This document shows positions 12,915-24,550 of a DNA stretch of 64,000 nt, piece after piece. The stretch is from Straminergon stramineum. Lineage: Eukaryota; Streptophyta; Bryopsida; Hypnales; Calliergonaceae. Where the stretch lies: positions 21,581,001 through 21,645,000 of the forward strand of contig OY987265.1 in assembly GCA_963920665.1 (NCBI GenBank), written 5' to 3'. The notes under the pieces are model-generated. The model was not told the origin of the DNA and did no database searches. It was given only the letters and a program-made list of their open reading frames with translations. Position 1 is the stretch's first letter. Each line of letters opens with the position of its first letter. The position numbers and the translations under genes were made by a program.

Positions 12915-14250
12915 ATTTTGGACTTCAAACGATTTGCCGTGATCAATATTGTGGATACAGAACGTAAGATTTCAAATGTGCAAGAAGTCATCGTTCATGA
13001 TCTCTACAAAGAATTCGCAATTTGTTTTTTGGGACAAGTTGATCGTGAAGAAGAAGTCTGAGGTGTTTGGTGTATTGGCCAAGACAAAGGTTTCGAAAGT
13101 TCTTTACCTTCCACATTGCAATGCACTCCTCGAATTTGTTGGCCTGAGTTGAAAAGAATTTGGCTGGAGAACATCCGGTGCGATGGTTTCGCAATGAAGA
13201 AATTGCAGGAATGGTGTAACGTTGCTGTTTTACAAATTGTGGGCTGCGAGAATTTAACCACACTCAAATTGCAAGGACTGACTTGTCTCCGCCATTTGGA
13301 ACTCAAGTCTCTTCGCAGTCTCAAGATCCTTACCGTCGTAGAAGATGGGAGTACTTCTACAGACAACAATTATCAAAAGATGCACTCAACGCTGAAGCAG
13401 TTTTCACAATCTGTCATTGCAGTACGTGATAATTGACAGACTTCCTTTTCTCTAGAACTTCTTCCTTCTTTCAGCCCACTTATAAATTTAGTTTTTCTCA
13501 AGGTAGTGGATTGTAGAAGCTTGACACAGCCTCCAAGCATTCAGCATTGCTCAAGTATTAAACGAATGTTCTTATCTTGGGACCGAAACCCTAAACCCTA
13601 CCCAACTTGGAGGGACTCACTTCCTTACAAGATCTGACCATTAGATCCTTTGACATGACTTACACTGGTAGTGCATTGAAGCTTGAAGGCCTTAGTTGTT
13701 TGATCTCACTTGGAGCTTTGGATTTGTTCCATGTACCAGTGGGAGACTTGTCAGGCTTAAGAGAACCTGAGTCGTGTTGAATATATTTCCTTAGTTAGTA
13801 TGACTTACTTGGCGAGCTTACCACTCTTGCACAATCTCGTGAAATCGTCACTGCACATGCTCGAAGTGAGGGACTCCGGTGAAGATAGATTGAAGTTGTC
13901 CGATGAGCTGAGCGCGTTGCGATTAAGGATTAGGGCTCGCCAGCTGAAGGAAGGTTTTGTAACCCACACCACCCCTTCCAAGAGCAACATCCCGAGGGTA
14001 AGTCCTATTGACCTATGTTGCATGAAATTCAATCTATTTAAGATTCGAAATTTTTGGCATTATTTTTACCAGATGGGTAGCTTCACTACGACTTTTGCAT
14101 TTGTAAAGACCTGTCATATTGAATAGTGATACTTAGATTGATTGTACAGTTTGAGTGTCTTTATTTGATTGCACCTTAATCCTTTTCAAATCATGGCTCT
14201 GCTAGGCAGATCAACGGAGGAGATTGTCAGCTGTCTATCAGTTAAAGGTC
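12915..14250 (+). pseudogene. MHD/ARC2 end and LRR exons of the broken TNL gene
   Basis: Exon 12915-13421 (AG before, GTACGT after, 169 codons) reads ILDFKRFAVINIVDTERKIS, then VQEVIVHDLYKEFA, where VHDLYKEFA is the MHD-region equivalent. It has an in-frame TGA at 13059-13061 and then leucine-rich repeats (LKRIWLENI, LTTLKLQGLTCLRHLELKSL). A next exon starts at 13503 (VVDCRSLTQPPSIQHCSSIK). Further LRRs at about 13605-13780 are in another frame (LTSLQDLTIRSF, LEGLSCLISLGALDLF). More LRR-like sequence lies at 13800-14000 up to a GTAAGT donor, with a possible last short exon after 14208. The internal stop and frame breaks indicate a pseudogene. The LRRs would form the ligand- or self-sensing part of the receptor. 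Confidence 0.75.
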
Positions 14251-15505
14251 AACGTGCGAACAATTTCTCGTAAAAGAGATAAGAGACGTGTATGGAGTAT
14301 ATGATATCTGCGCAGATATAGTGGCCAGTAAGGTGGTGACGAGGCCTCAAGGTGGGGATGAGCACGACTTGTTCGGAGAAGGCCAAAGAGGATTCGCTGA
14401 AAAGCCAAGTTCGTAGAATTGGTTAAGTGTCTACGGAAACAAACAAGCGCTACTTGATACTAAAAGAGCAAGAGACTAATTCCTGGTTTTTAGGACTTCC
14501 TGAGTTAGAGAATGTACGTTATTTATTAATGACTGATATGCGTAATCATGGTTTTCAGATTTGACAAATTCACAAGATTTTCTAAAACTGACTGAGAATT
14601 GTGTACTTGTCCGTTTACTAACAATTACTGTAGTTTTAGGGTTGTCTTTGCTTGATCTGCAGTTGAGAAATCACTTGGCATGGAAACGAACTGAGGGAGT
14701 GACATGATAAGGGGAAGTTATTTTTTACCTGAATTATAGAACAGTCGTAGATCTTTTCATCACATGCTTGCCCAAGTCATTAATTTTAGTATACATTCAT
14801 GTTCCTTTACGACGGTCAAGAAAATGGTAAGTTGGTCCACGGCGATTTGAAAAGATGCTTACAATTACTGAGGAGATGCTTACAATGACTGAGGAGAATG
14901 ATACAAGTGGTGAATTCACAGTTAAAATTGTGCTTGAATTTCGTTTAAATGAGTCGCCGTGTTTAGGTTCCCGCTGCCAACTTGAATCCTCCACAGAATG
15001 GTAATGTGCTCGCAGAATTCAATTAGCTGTGCTTCAATTGTGAGATAACGACTTGAGACTTGCTCAACGCTACTTCTAGGTTTGGCAGTTTTCCGACGAA
15101 AGTATTCATGCTCACACGTCCACGACCAAGCAATGTACAAGAATCAAGCAAATGTAACACAAGTATTACACCATCTCAGCGAACGGCAGTATACTCAATT
15201 CAAACCTCACAATCTACCCACTCAGAGACAAGATGTTCCAAAAACTGCTGTCAATAAGAATAGAGCAGCTTCAATCAACTATACATGTATGTACCAATGC
15301 CATCAAAAGGAAGAGCATCCTCTCACTGGCTACACCGCTGCACGACAACAGCTATCCCTAACAAGATCAGATCTATTGTGATCCTCTACGAAGCAGGCAC
15401 TCGCTCCAACCCTCAGTAATTCGATAATACTGGCAGTGCAAAATGCCTGACATTAATACTCACTGGCAGCTATGGGAGTTTTCGGTCACCATAACCGAGT
15501 TGGAT
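14251..15505. other. Intergenic between TNL relic and Bet v 1 gene
   Basis: No gene is recognised. A 21-bp unit (ATGCTTACAATKACTGAGGAG) is repeated twice at about 14854-14897. Short open frames near 15060-15381 have no domain. The part nearest 15505 is probably the 3' untranslated region of the minus-strand Bet v 1-type gene. Confidence 0.5.
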
Positions 15506-16694
15506 TCAAGCCTTGGCGGCAGATTCGAAGGCCTTCCACACAGCCACCACGAACTTGTTCTCCAAAGTGCCATTCGCTTCCACGGGCACGTAGGTGGCAG
15601 TCCACGTAGCGGTGGTGGTGCCCTCGGTCGGGCCAGGAGCGAAGTGCATCACCGCGGAGACGTGCTTGAAGCGCGGATCGCCTTTCAGCACCGTGTAGCC
15701 CACTTTCTTCGAGGCCGAGTCGAGCACATCCAGTCGCTCCAACACTTCTCCGGCGTTCGGGATTGCTGCACACATTCAACGTTCGATGTAAGCATTCACA
15801 GTAATGCCAATACCCTCTGTTTTCGCCATGGCAGACGAGAGCAAATTCAACAGTGTGAAAGACGATGTGAAACATGGAGAGAGAGAAGCTGGATTGGTTC
15901 TGTTAGCAAATGTGCGTACCAGGGCCCATCTTGCACAGGCGGACGCTGCCAGGCTCGCCGCTTCCCTGGACGAACGAGATGGATTCGAAGATCTGAGGCA
16001 GGGCCTTCGGAAGGACGGCGTTCTCGTCCTTCACCACCTTCCAGATGGCGTCAGGTGATGCGTCCAGTACCTCCGTGTGCGCCGCGGTTTTCTTCGCCAG
16101 AATGGCTTTCTCGAACGTCTTGAACATGAGGATGCTGATGTTCTTCACGTGTTCCGGAGGGCCGGCTTCGCCCACGGGATCGTACTTGGCCGTCCAGGTC
16201 GCTGCCGTCTGCTTCTCGCCCGTGGCTTCAAAGTGCACGTCAGCGGAGAAATTGGTGTACCTCGGATCGCCCTCCACGACGGTGTAGCTCAACGTCCTCG
16301 TGGCATCGTCCACCTTGTCCAGACGCTCCTTCGCAGCTCCAGCTTGGGGAATGGCTGCACACAAGGACGTTTCAGCAGTTAGCTAACAGGAGAGTAGCTG
16401 CTAGAAATTAATAACTCGCAATGTCACTGATGAGCCTACAGATTAATATGAATCACGCAGCAACGGTCAAATTGATTCCTCCCAGAACGCCAAGGGAAGG
16501 ACGAATTCCCACATACCAGGTCCGAAGTGCAAGACGCGGATGGTGCCAGGGCCGCCATTGCCTTCCAGAATCTCCGCACTAGAGAAGTACTCGGGGAGAA
16601 GGTCGGGCAACACCTTGTCCGAGTGCTTGCAGCATTCCCAAGCGTCCTGAGCTCCGCAGTTGAGGACCTCAGTATGAGAAAGAGTTTGCGCCAT
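15506..16694 (-). CDS. Tandem two-domain Bet v 1/MLP-like (START-fold) protein
   Basis: There are three exons: 16694-16517, 16354-15920 and 15765-15506, all with GT-AG borders, giving 290 residues. Domain 1 (about 1-150) starts MAQTLSHTEVLNCGAQDAWE. Domain 2 (about 155-290) restarts KKTAAHTEVLDASPDAIWKV. Each carries the same blocks: a glycine-rich turn (EGNGGPGTIR / QGSGEPGSVR), GPG followed by AIPxAG..xERLD, YTVxxGDPRY/F, and a W-T-A strand. Both introns fall at the equivalent place, after the first base of the codon following GP, the phase and location known for Bet v 1 family genes. Such proteins bind hydrophobic ligands (cytokinins, flavonoids, lipids) in the cytosol, and some are cyclases. 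Usual family length is about 150-160 residues, so this is a full intragenic duplication. Ligand and catalysis are unknown. The start is the first ATG and follows a TATA-like site. Confidence 0.92.
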
Positions 16695-16825
16695 CTTCTC
16701 TGGAATCTAGAATCTCACTCGCGGAAGACACGACTTCTCACTCACTGATGCAAAGGGCAATTCAAATGGAGAGAAATCCAAAGACGATCTTGAGCACTGA
16801 TGATTGATGATGTGGGACTGTGCCT

Positions 16826-16850
16826 GTGCGGGGTTATATGTATTGCACCA
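16826..16850 (-). promoter_or_regulatory. Possible TATA box of the double Bet v 1 gene
   Basis: On the minus strand the sequence reads GCAATACATATAACCCC, about 140 bases upstream of the ATG at 16694. The position is plausible for a plant TATA element, but this rests on sequence resemblance only. Confidence 0.35.
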
Positions 16851-17646
16851 CCACCAGCTCCTGATTGCAAAGCGTCCCGGAAGTGTCACCGGAAGTCAAT
16901 TGCTCCACGACCATTCGCAAATTCCGATGCAATCTTGTACCGCTTTTCAACGGGGCGTGATTATTCAAGAGTATTGACATAGAACATGGCGGACCTGTTG
17001 CTTCCTGGATTAGAACCATTTCTGATATTAGTTGGATGTCTGTCTATCACTGTTTGCTTGATGAATCCTGTTACATCTAAGTTACTTAGGTGATGTAATT
17101 TTCTTCAATTGCACAATTCTCTCTTTCAACGAAACCCCTCAGGGAATTCATTAACAATCTGCAACAGGGTACAAGCTGAAAATTAACCATTTGCGTGACA
17201 AATATCGCCCAGGATTGTGGTTGAAATCGATATTTGTGGTTGAAATCGGTGTCTCCCGACCGTGAACTTAATTTCCGAGGTCTCGAGATCTTGTTGGACT
17301 CGGTCTTGCACTGAATTCTAAACTGCCTGAACTTCGGGTTCGACAGAACCTTCCAACATCACGAGAGTCAATCGAAGTCTGCGTGTTTTTGTCAAACCGC
17401 AACAATGGAAACAACTCTACATTTCTCACTATGGTGCAGAAAGATGGACAAGGAAGTCAATGAGCTTTTGTTGAAACCTTGTTCAGTTGGGTTGACACGA
17501 CGCACGCGAATGGGATGGATGAAAATTTCGAGGGACGACGTGACGGAATGTGGATCGAAGGGATGGATGAAATTAGAGGTGGTGATCAAACATAAATTTG
17601 AAAAAAAGGAAAATCTGTGTAAATCAATCTAATTCTAGGTAAGATG
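16851..17646. other. Intergenic, upstream of the Bet v 1 gene
   Basis: No gene is recognised. A small open frame at 17405-17632 (+) shows no domain. The proximal part may hold regulatory sequence of the minus-strand gene. Confidence 0.45.
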
Positions 17647-17648
17647 TA

Positions 17649-18192
17649 AGGTAAACCTGCCTATAACAGACAGAATGAGTGGTCTGTCCTATTGCCATTA
17701 GCAAAAAATTCAGATTTTTTTCCATACAAAGACAAATCATGTGAGAAATGTAGGAAGCGATTGAAATTTTATTTTTTGGACAAATTTTGAATTTTTTATG
17801 AATTTTTTAAGTGTACAGCTCAATTGGCCCAACAAAGTCTCTGGACAAATCCCAAATTAGCAAAAAGTGTTTCAAGAATGGTCATCTTACAACCTAAAGA
17901 AGGCACAACATTTTTTAACACGGCAACAAGATTTCCTAACATGGCCATGACATAAAGGAATAAAAAAACAACTTTTCATGAATAGTTTACCCTAGAAAGG
18001 TGTAAGTTTCCTATGACAGTCACTAATAACTCCATGACCATCTCCCAAGGCATTGATTATGGCCACAAATCCATCTATTGTAGTCTTAATCCCATTTATT
18101 AAAAAAAATGTCATGAGTTGATGTAAACCTCTCATGGGTAGTTCTCTAGGAGCTTGTCATGGAAGATTGGCATGTCATAGGCAAGTTTACCT
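17649..18192. mobile_element. MITE-like element, AGGTAAAC family, copy 1
   Basis: The 544-bp element has inverted ends AGGTAAACCTGCCTATAACA and, from the right, AGGTAAACTTGCCTATGACA. It is flanked by TA on both sides (17647-17648, 18193-18194). The interior resembles the second copy at 24551-25021, with shared words around TTATGAATTTTT and AAGTGT.CAG. No open frame of note. Confidence 0.75.
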
Positions 18193-18194
18193 TA

Positions 18195-19427
18195 CCAGAC
18201 ATTGCCTAAGGGAATAGGAATGTCGGGTAAAAAAGAGGGATGACAACAAAGACGTTCATTTCCCAATATTTTGGATGAGATGTGGCATTGCCTTATATTA
18301 ACCATTTTAGAGCAATATGGAAATGAATGAGTGATTAGTAGATCATTCATCAATGAAGATGAGAAATGTATAATTATTGATTGCTTGGGTTTGCCTTTGT
18401 ATAGTTGAATTTTGAAAACTAACCCATTGAGAAAATGAAAAGCACATTTCCTAGCAATGATTTCCATAATTCCATACATTATACAAGAATGACTTTCATA
18501 CAAGTGATAGACATTGTCATTGCAAGAAATACATATGGATTTTGTACCCCCAAAAATTTTATGTTCTTCAATTTTGAATGAATTTTGAAAAAGGCCTTAA
18601 ACTATGACAAACTTTCACTTTCATGATCTCAAAAGTCGTAGCTTTTAGTATCCTCAATCACTAGCTTTTCATTTCAAAGTCCAAAAATCTTTGAGAAGTT
18701 AAGTTTTAGTTTCCAACATGCAACATAAACACTTGTGTATATTGTCAACTTAGCACATGAATCCAGAACTAGAAACTCTTGACATTCTACCTTGGAGAAG
18801 AGCCCATAAAGTAACTGAGAGTACTTTAGCCCACTTCCCAAAGGTCACAATTATTATTTTGCAAAAAAAATTAATATGCCAAAATGTAACATTGAAGTGA
18901 TTAAAGTTAGAATATTTGAGTGAAGATTTAAGTATATTATTAGTTGCCCACTTTAAGCTAAACACCTTGACTTGATTAAAATCTAACATAAATACATATT
19001 TAGGTTCAAACTAGTATTCTCAAACTCCTCACTTTATGACATGCAATATTAGACATTCAAATTTCAAATAATAGAAGAATGCATACATATCCATGTACAT
19101 AAACTTTCCTTTTTTCATTCATCTAAATGGGTTTTTTTCATTGTATTAATTTTTTAGATTTGTAACGTATAGATTTTTACAACCTCATTTAGTAAAATTT
19201 CTATAGATCCAAGGATATATATGCTTGACCTCAAAAATTAGATTTTTCAATTTGAAAAATTACCCTTCAAAAATAATTCAAAATTTTATTAAAATGAAAA
19301 TCTTTACAAATCACCATAATTAAAAATTAAAAATTTGAACTGAACAAAAAAAATCCTTGTGAAAAATTACAATATTCAACCTATAGTTAATTTAGAAAGA
19401 ATTTTTCAATTTTCAATTCCAAATTTA
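18195..19427. other. AT-rich intergenic sequence
   Basis: Nothing coding is recognised. Small open frames on the minus strand (18192-18503, 18750-18989) lack domains and good splice context. Confidence 0.5.
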
Positions 19428-20068
19428 TTAACCCCTAAATACCCAAGGCAGATTGTAGTGTTTTGAAAACTTTGAAGTTAAGTAAATCCCAACCAAATTG
19501 CTATTAGTAGTAGTTTATATTTTGGGAGAATTCTTTCTGAAGTCTAGTTTTAGGATCAAAAAGTTGATCTTAAAAATAAAGGATTGTGAATTTTCTATTG
19601 AAGATTTTGTGCAAGGATGCCCATTGCAATCTTAAATTCCCGTAGTGTTGAGGGCTCTTGGAAATGAGCCTCAAATACACTAGATCTTGGAGGCAAAATC
19701 ACATTAGAAATTCATTTTAAAATATTGTAGAATAGATTCTGAAAAACCATAAATTGATTGGGGTTGTGCATGCTAGGCCCTATAACTTCATATTTTTTTA
19801 ATGATCAGATTTTAGAGTTGACATGCATAAAGTAAATTGAAAAATTTTCACAATTTTTACACCTTCCTGTTCAAAAATTATAATCTTTCAATCTGTAAGT
19901 GATATTGTTATGTTTTCTTTTCCTATGTGATCTCTAATATGTCTAGTTTGAACTTGTACGGTTACAATTCAAAAGATATTGGTAAAACTTGTGAAAATGT
20001 TGATTTTCTGTTCAATTTAGAACGAATTTCAAGGAGCTCGAAAGAAGCCTTGGGCATTTAGGGGTTAA
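19428..20068. mobile_element. TTAA/CCCCTAAA element, single copy, 641 bp
   Basis: The left end is TTAACCCCTAAATACCCAAG and the right end is the complement of TTAACCCCTAAATGCCCAAG, so the terminal inverted repeat is about 22 bp. The symmetric reading puts a TTAA target duplication outside CCCC...GGGG ends, as in piggyBac-type elements, although TTAA could also be part of the repeat. There is no transposase frame. The same outermost ends recur at 49119 and 51422. Confidence 0.75.
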
Positions 20069-22011
20069 GATACCAATTGTTATCTTCATCAATGCAATTT
20101 GAGGAGTGGGTCTCATCATAACAATGTCATTTCATTACATTGTGTTAGAATTTCACAACCTCTACACTTTCTAAGGTAGGATATGTGCCTTGAAACATAA
20201 ATCTATATGTATACAAGTTTTGAGAGCTTTGTACAAGTGAATGTCATAAATTTTGTTGCCAATTTAACAAAATTGAAGATTAACATCGATTGCAATGTGG
20301 AATCTAAAAGGGACCAACATCCTCATCTTCATTCAAGGGCTCAATTTTGATCGACACTTCCAAGTTTACCTTACACAAGGTAGCATCAGCTAATGTTTAC
20401 CAACACCTACAAAATGGTTTCAAATAGATACTTCTATGTCTCAAAACCACCACAACTTTTCAAAAGCAACCAATGACAAGTTAGGAGTCCTTTTGAAGGA
20501 ATCAATGAAAATTGATACATTTTGTGCTTCAAGGGTATTTAGTTTCGGTGCGTCTAGTGATAAGATTAGGCTATCCTATGTTCTCAACTTTGAAAGTCTG
20601 TAAATTATTTACTCAAGTGCCGAAAAATTACAGAACCAACTAGGTTGCATTACTCAAGAGTTCCCTAATACCATCATCAATTTTTCATGGTCATTTTAGG
20701 TAGTGGGACAAGATAGGTGTCCCTTTCAGGAGCTGCTACCTTTGTAAGCGTTCTGACAAAGATCATGTCCAAAATAGGAAAGGCGAAGCGCTTGAAATTT
20801 GCACACTTATTGATTTCAAGAAGATTCAAAGCAGCAACGGGCATTTTGTCTGAACAACCATTCACATTCGCAGTGTCCAGAAGTGCAGTGCCGGGGTCAA
20901 GTTTGACTATCCGCTGAACTGCAGCAGGCAACGCATTCACCAAGATGAGCTTGAATAGATTTGCAATACCCAGGAGCCTCCTTCTCAAATAGTTTTTCAT
21001 AACAAAGTGCCTCAACGCACGTTTAAACTAGACAATGCAAATTCGTTCAAAAACATCAAACAACAATTCCTCTGGAAAGATACTAAGCTTAACCTGTACC
21101 GAGAACTCGTTAGAAGTCTTAGGACACGGAGGATGCGAGGGTAACTTTAAAAGTAGTAATAACCAAAGAAGATACAAGGAGGTTCAACGTGTATATACAC
21201 GAAAGCCTATCAAGGTTCACATGGACGATTAAGAGACCATGAACCCTGAAAACCGCGCAAAAAATGAAGAAGGAAGCATCATGGTAAGTTCCATAATCAC
21301 CTGGATCAAGGGAGGTAAGAAGCTCTGCATTTGCGGCCGCATTTGCCTGCAATCAGATAAGATCCACTGTGGCCACAACAAATTGCAGAAGACTAATCGA
21401 CGTGAAATCGTTATTAGAACCCAATAGAATGGGAAAAAACCCGCTCTTCATAGTACACCGCATTTGAATTCTCGAAGGACCTAGACTCTGGCAACAGCAA
21501 GATGCATGGACAGCTTGAACCAGTAAGTGCCGACATAGCTAAACCTTACCACTTTCATAACTTTAGGACGTGAATCCAAGGGGACGTTGCAAGAAACGTA
21601 GCAAATATATCAACAGAACGAAGCAATCATGTTAACAACGTTTAGGAAAGGAAAAAACATGTTTCGAAAATTACTGAAATCGAATATGCACTTCTGAATC
21701 GAACACTCCTAGAATGAAACTCAATTGGCACAAATCCACGAAAAATAACTTCAGAATTCAGCATTGAAACAACACAGTTTGACTTGAACTTAAGCTGTTG
21801 GCATTTATTGATATGGACAACACCGACATACATGGATGTCAAAGTTGGCTGTGACTTTTTATATGCATGGTTTCAAGCCAATGAACAGAAAGAGGCATCG
21901 ACCAGAGGTAAGTTCTTTATCTGTATCCTCATATCTTACTGAAAGGTGGACATAATAACACACCATTCAATTGGCCTTTGAATGTATAACAAGTACAATG
22001 ACTGAAATTGG
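20069..22011. other. Intergenic with possible unrecognised minus-strand exons
   Basis: Between about 20680 and 21350 the minus strand has coding-like pieces. One is a small exon candidate at 21350-21306 bounded by TTGCAG and GTGATT (ANAAANAELLTSLDP). Another is an open stretch at 21015-20677 with VQRIVKLDPGTALLDTANVN. The KLDP phrase is faintly like histone-fold NF-YC/DPB3 proteins, but the rest does not fit. I cannot assemble a gene. The part near 22000 is probably 3' untranslated sequence of the gene ending at 22012. Confidence 0.35.
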
Positions 22012-23374
22012 TCATCGAAAATTCTTCCCGAGATTGGAAAATTGCTTGGGAGTTGCAATACTGGAACACTTGGGCTGAGTGGTGGTTGAATCTTTCCTCC
22101 TTGGTTGAGTCTCACCAAGCGTTGGGAATGATGGAACCACAACTGAACCCACCTTCTTCTTGAGTTTCTTCTTTGGTTGTGGTTGTTGTTCGTCGCCCTA
22201 ACAAAGGACAAACACATTAACCTGTGTCATCAAATATACATGAAAGGACCTACCATCCTGGAAATCAGGGTTGTACTTTCAGATGAAGCTAGGATAACCT
22301 TCCAAAACTGTGACACTGAGCCCTAGGCATGTTGCTATTTCTAAGCTTATTAGATTCTAAAGTATTCATGTTCGCAATTCGAAGAAGATGCCAACGCACC
22401 ATAGAGTGCATTATTAGGATATCAGATGCAAAATGTATTATTGTTAGATGATCCTAAACCAACACAAGTTCCCATGTTGAGAATGTGGACGTTCTCAAAG
22501 TCGATATGTATTCATTGCGCAAGGTTTTGCAGCGACGCATTTTGGTAGGTGCCCATTTCGATGATATTTCTTGTGTCTCAGGTAGTACATCAGAGAGAAT
22601 ATATTTCAAGCAACTCTACGGGCATCTCGACCAATCCAAGAAGTTCGAACTCATTATTCAAGCTAAAATTGGACAATACAGGAGCCCTGGGTAATTCAAA
22701 TTTAGGATACAAGGAGGGCATCTTACCAATCCTAAGGCGAGCGCATTTGTGATGTCTTGAAGAGGCTTTCTCGAATACCACTCAGGCAGAGGACTCCGCC
22801 GGGAAGTACCACCCACTTCGCCACAAGGGTCCCGATTCTCCTTGCCACGGTCATCTTTGGCAAGCCCCAGCTGCGGACCTTTCGAATGAGCGGATTTTCG
22901 CAACACAGGGGATGAAAAATCTTGGCCAAGCTCATCCACCGAGCTGAGGACGCTCGCCGCAACGCCAGGACTGTGATCTCTGAAAATCTTCAGCTTCGGG
23001 TCCTCCGAGGAAACCCTAGCCTGCGAGCTCCTTAAGACACGGTCGCTGGCACCGACAACATTTCTAATACTCTGATTCGTGCCACGTGAGTTCTCGAGCA
23101 TTGCAAAATCTTCTGAGGGCGACCTCCGGTTTGCCTGCCGCTCGAGCGCGAGTTCACCTGACCGTGCTCTTACTAGAGTACTGTAAGATACATGTTCTGG
23201 ACTAGTTCTACCTTCCAGGTCTGAGTTGTCCCGGCTAGATGTCCTTGTAAACCTCAGCTTGCGAGTGATCAGACCAAAACTACTTGACATTGGAATCTGG
23301 TCTGATTCAAGGGACGCAACAGGTTGTTGGGCCGCATTACCTCGGTTCCGCTCTGCAACTTGACTCCTCTTCAT
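22012..23374 (-). CDS. KEN-box and D-box protein, candidate APC/C-regulated cell-cycle factor
   Basis: There are two exons, 23374-22727 (216 codons) and 22197-22012 (61 codons plus TGA). They join in phase 0 across GT-AG borders and encode 277 residues. The protein is hydrophilic, rich in Ser/Arg/Lys, and has no folded domain I recognise. It carries a KEN box (GKENRD, KEN at 178-180), a perfect destruction-box pattern RxxLxxxxN in RKPLQDITN (202-210) within SPLPEWYSRKPLQDITN, an SSPVLRKS phosphosite-like motif (154-161), and a basic cluster KKKLKKK (225-231) that could be a nuclear signal. Paired degrons with low complexity suggest a mitotic regulator such as a sororin- or securin-like protein; that assignment is inference. 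An acceptor-like CAG lies 15 bases upstream of the ATG, so a 5' exon (noncoding or coding) may exist at about 23930-24170. Confidence 0.75.
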
Positions 23375-24349
23375 CTCTTCACCCTTTTCCTGTACAACAG
23401 TCTAACTGGAGTCCAATCTACACCTCGGAAAACCTCTCCTATGTATCCTCAGGACGATCTGCCAAAGAAATGCCGATGGTCGACACTATGATGGGTCAAT
23501 ACTAGTTTTTCCCGAACGTGAAAAACTAAAGTCTATCACTGAAACCTGAAAGAATCCAGCTCGCCGTTTCATTACCAGAATCACACCTCAGCCCAAAGAT
23601 TCCTGCTCGAGGTAAGCACGCAAATATGAAAAAAAAAGTAGAGCACAGAGAGTGAAAAAGCTTTCAAAATCCACTAAAACACAAAAAAAAGTAGCACACA
23701 CCACTATCCACACCAGACAAGCAGACCCTCTCAGAACTGCACATAAACAACCCACATTGTTCCAATGAGCTCAAAATCAAGCTAAAACTTAAGAAACCCT
23801 TCTCCTTCAGAATGCAACACCAATGTAGGCAGACAATGGGCTTGGACAATCACACTCCAGAGTAACCCTAAACTAGAACTAGCTATGGCGTCCTCCACGA
23901 GGCCCGAAGTCTCGCTACAGAGCACCATATACCTTGAGATTTGGCTCGGAATACGCCTCTCAGCGCCGACCCTAGGTCGACAGAAACCCGCAACGGGAAA
24001 CTCCTGTAAGAGAACGGGCTCAAGCACAGATTGGGAGAGGGGAGAGTGTCCGCCATAGCCTCTGACATTCGGAGTGAACGGGAAGTGACGGAGACAGGAA
24101 GGGTGGCCCGGCGAAACCACGGGTCGAGAGTGGGAAGTTGTGAGGTAGTCACCCTTCTTTTCATCGGGCCACGTCGAGAGGAGCCTGTTCCGCGCTCATT
24201 TTCAAATTTTTAACGTCCATCTCCATTGAAGTGGCGGCAGCCTGTCGGTTTCTTCAGTGACAGGTCACACCAAGATCCTCCCTGGAAATTCCTTTTGTCC
24301 TTGAATGCTACTCCCGGATCTCCACGTCATCACTAAACCTTATTAGGTA
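23375..24349. other. Probable 5' leader and promoter of the KEN/D-box gene
   Basis: Minus-strand GC content rises between 23880 and 24170. A donor-like AAG/GTATATG at about 23930 and the acceptor before 23389 could bound a leader intron. The ATG in that leader (minus, near 24054) does not continue in frame into the main exon if spliced this way, so it is best read as a leader or upstream frame. No gene was identified on the plus strand. Confidence 0.4.
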
Positions 24350-24550
24350 CACCAAAATAGTGAAATTATAATAGGGTGCCTTAACAATTAGGACAATTTT
24401 TTAGGTTGCCTAACCCTATGAAAGTTACTCTACAAGTCACCCTTTGAAGTCAACAAATATTTCTACAAATAAGGTAGAAACATCCAAAAGCATCCTTGTT
24501 CCCATTCATGCATAGTAAAATTTCCTGAAAATGTTCCTAGGCTTCTATTA

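Noticed and set aside
13585..13602. Telomere-type repeat (CCCTAAACCCTA)
   Set aside because: There is only one and a half units inside the LRR relic, so chance similarity is likely.
15443..16123. Long plus-strand open frame (226 codons) opposite the Bet v 1 gene
   Set aside because: It is an antisense shadow of GC-rich exons. It lacks any domain, while the minus strand gives a clean spliced family member.
20902..21000. Histone-fold NF-YC/DPB3 gene
   Set aside because: Only the RIVKLDP phrase agrees. The following residues do not form the expected helix pattern.
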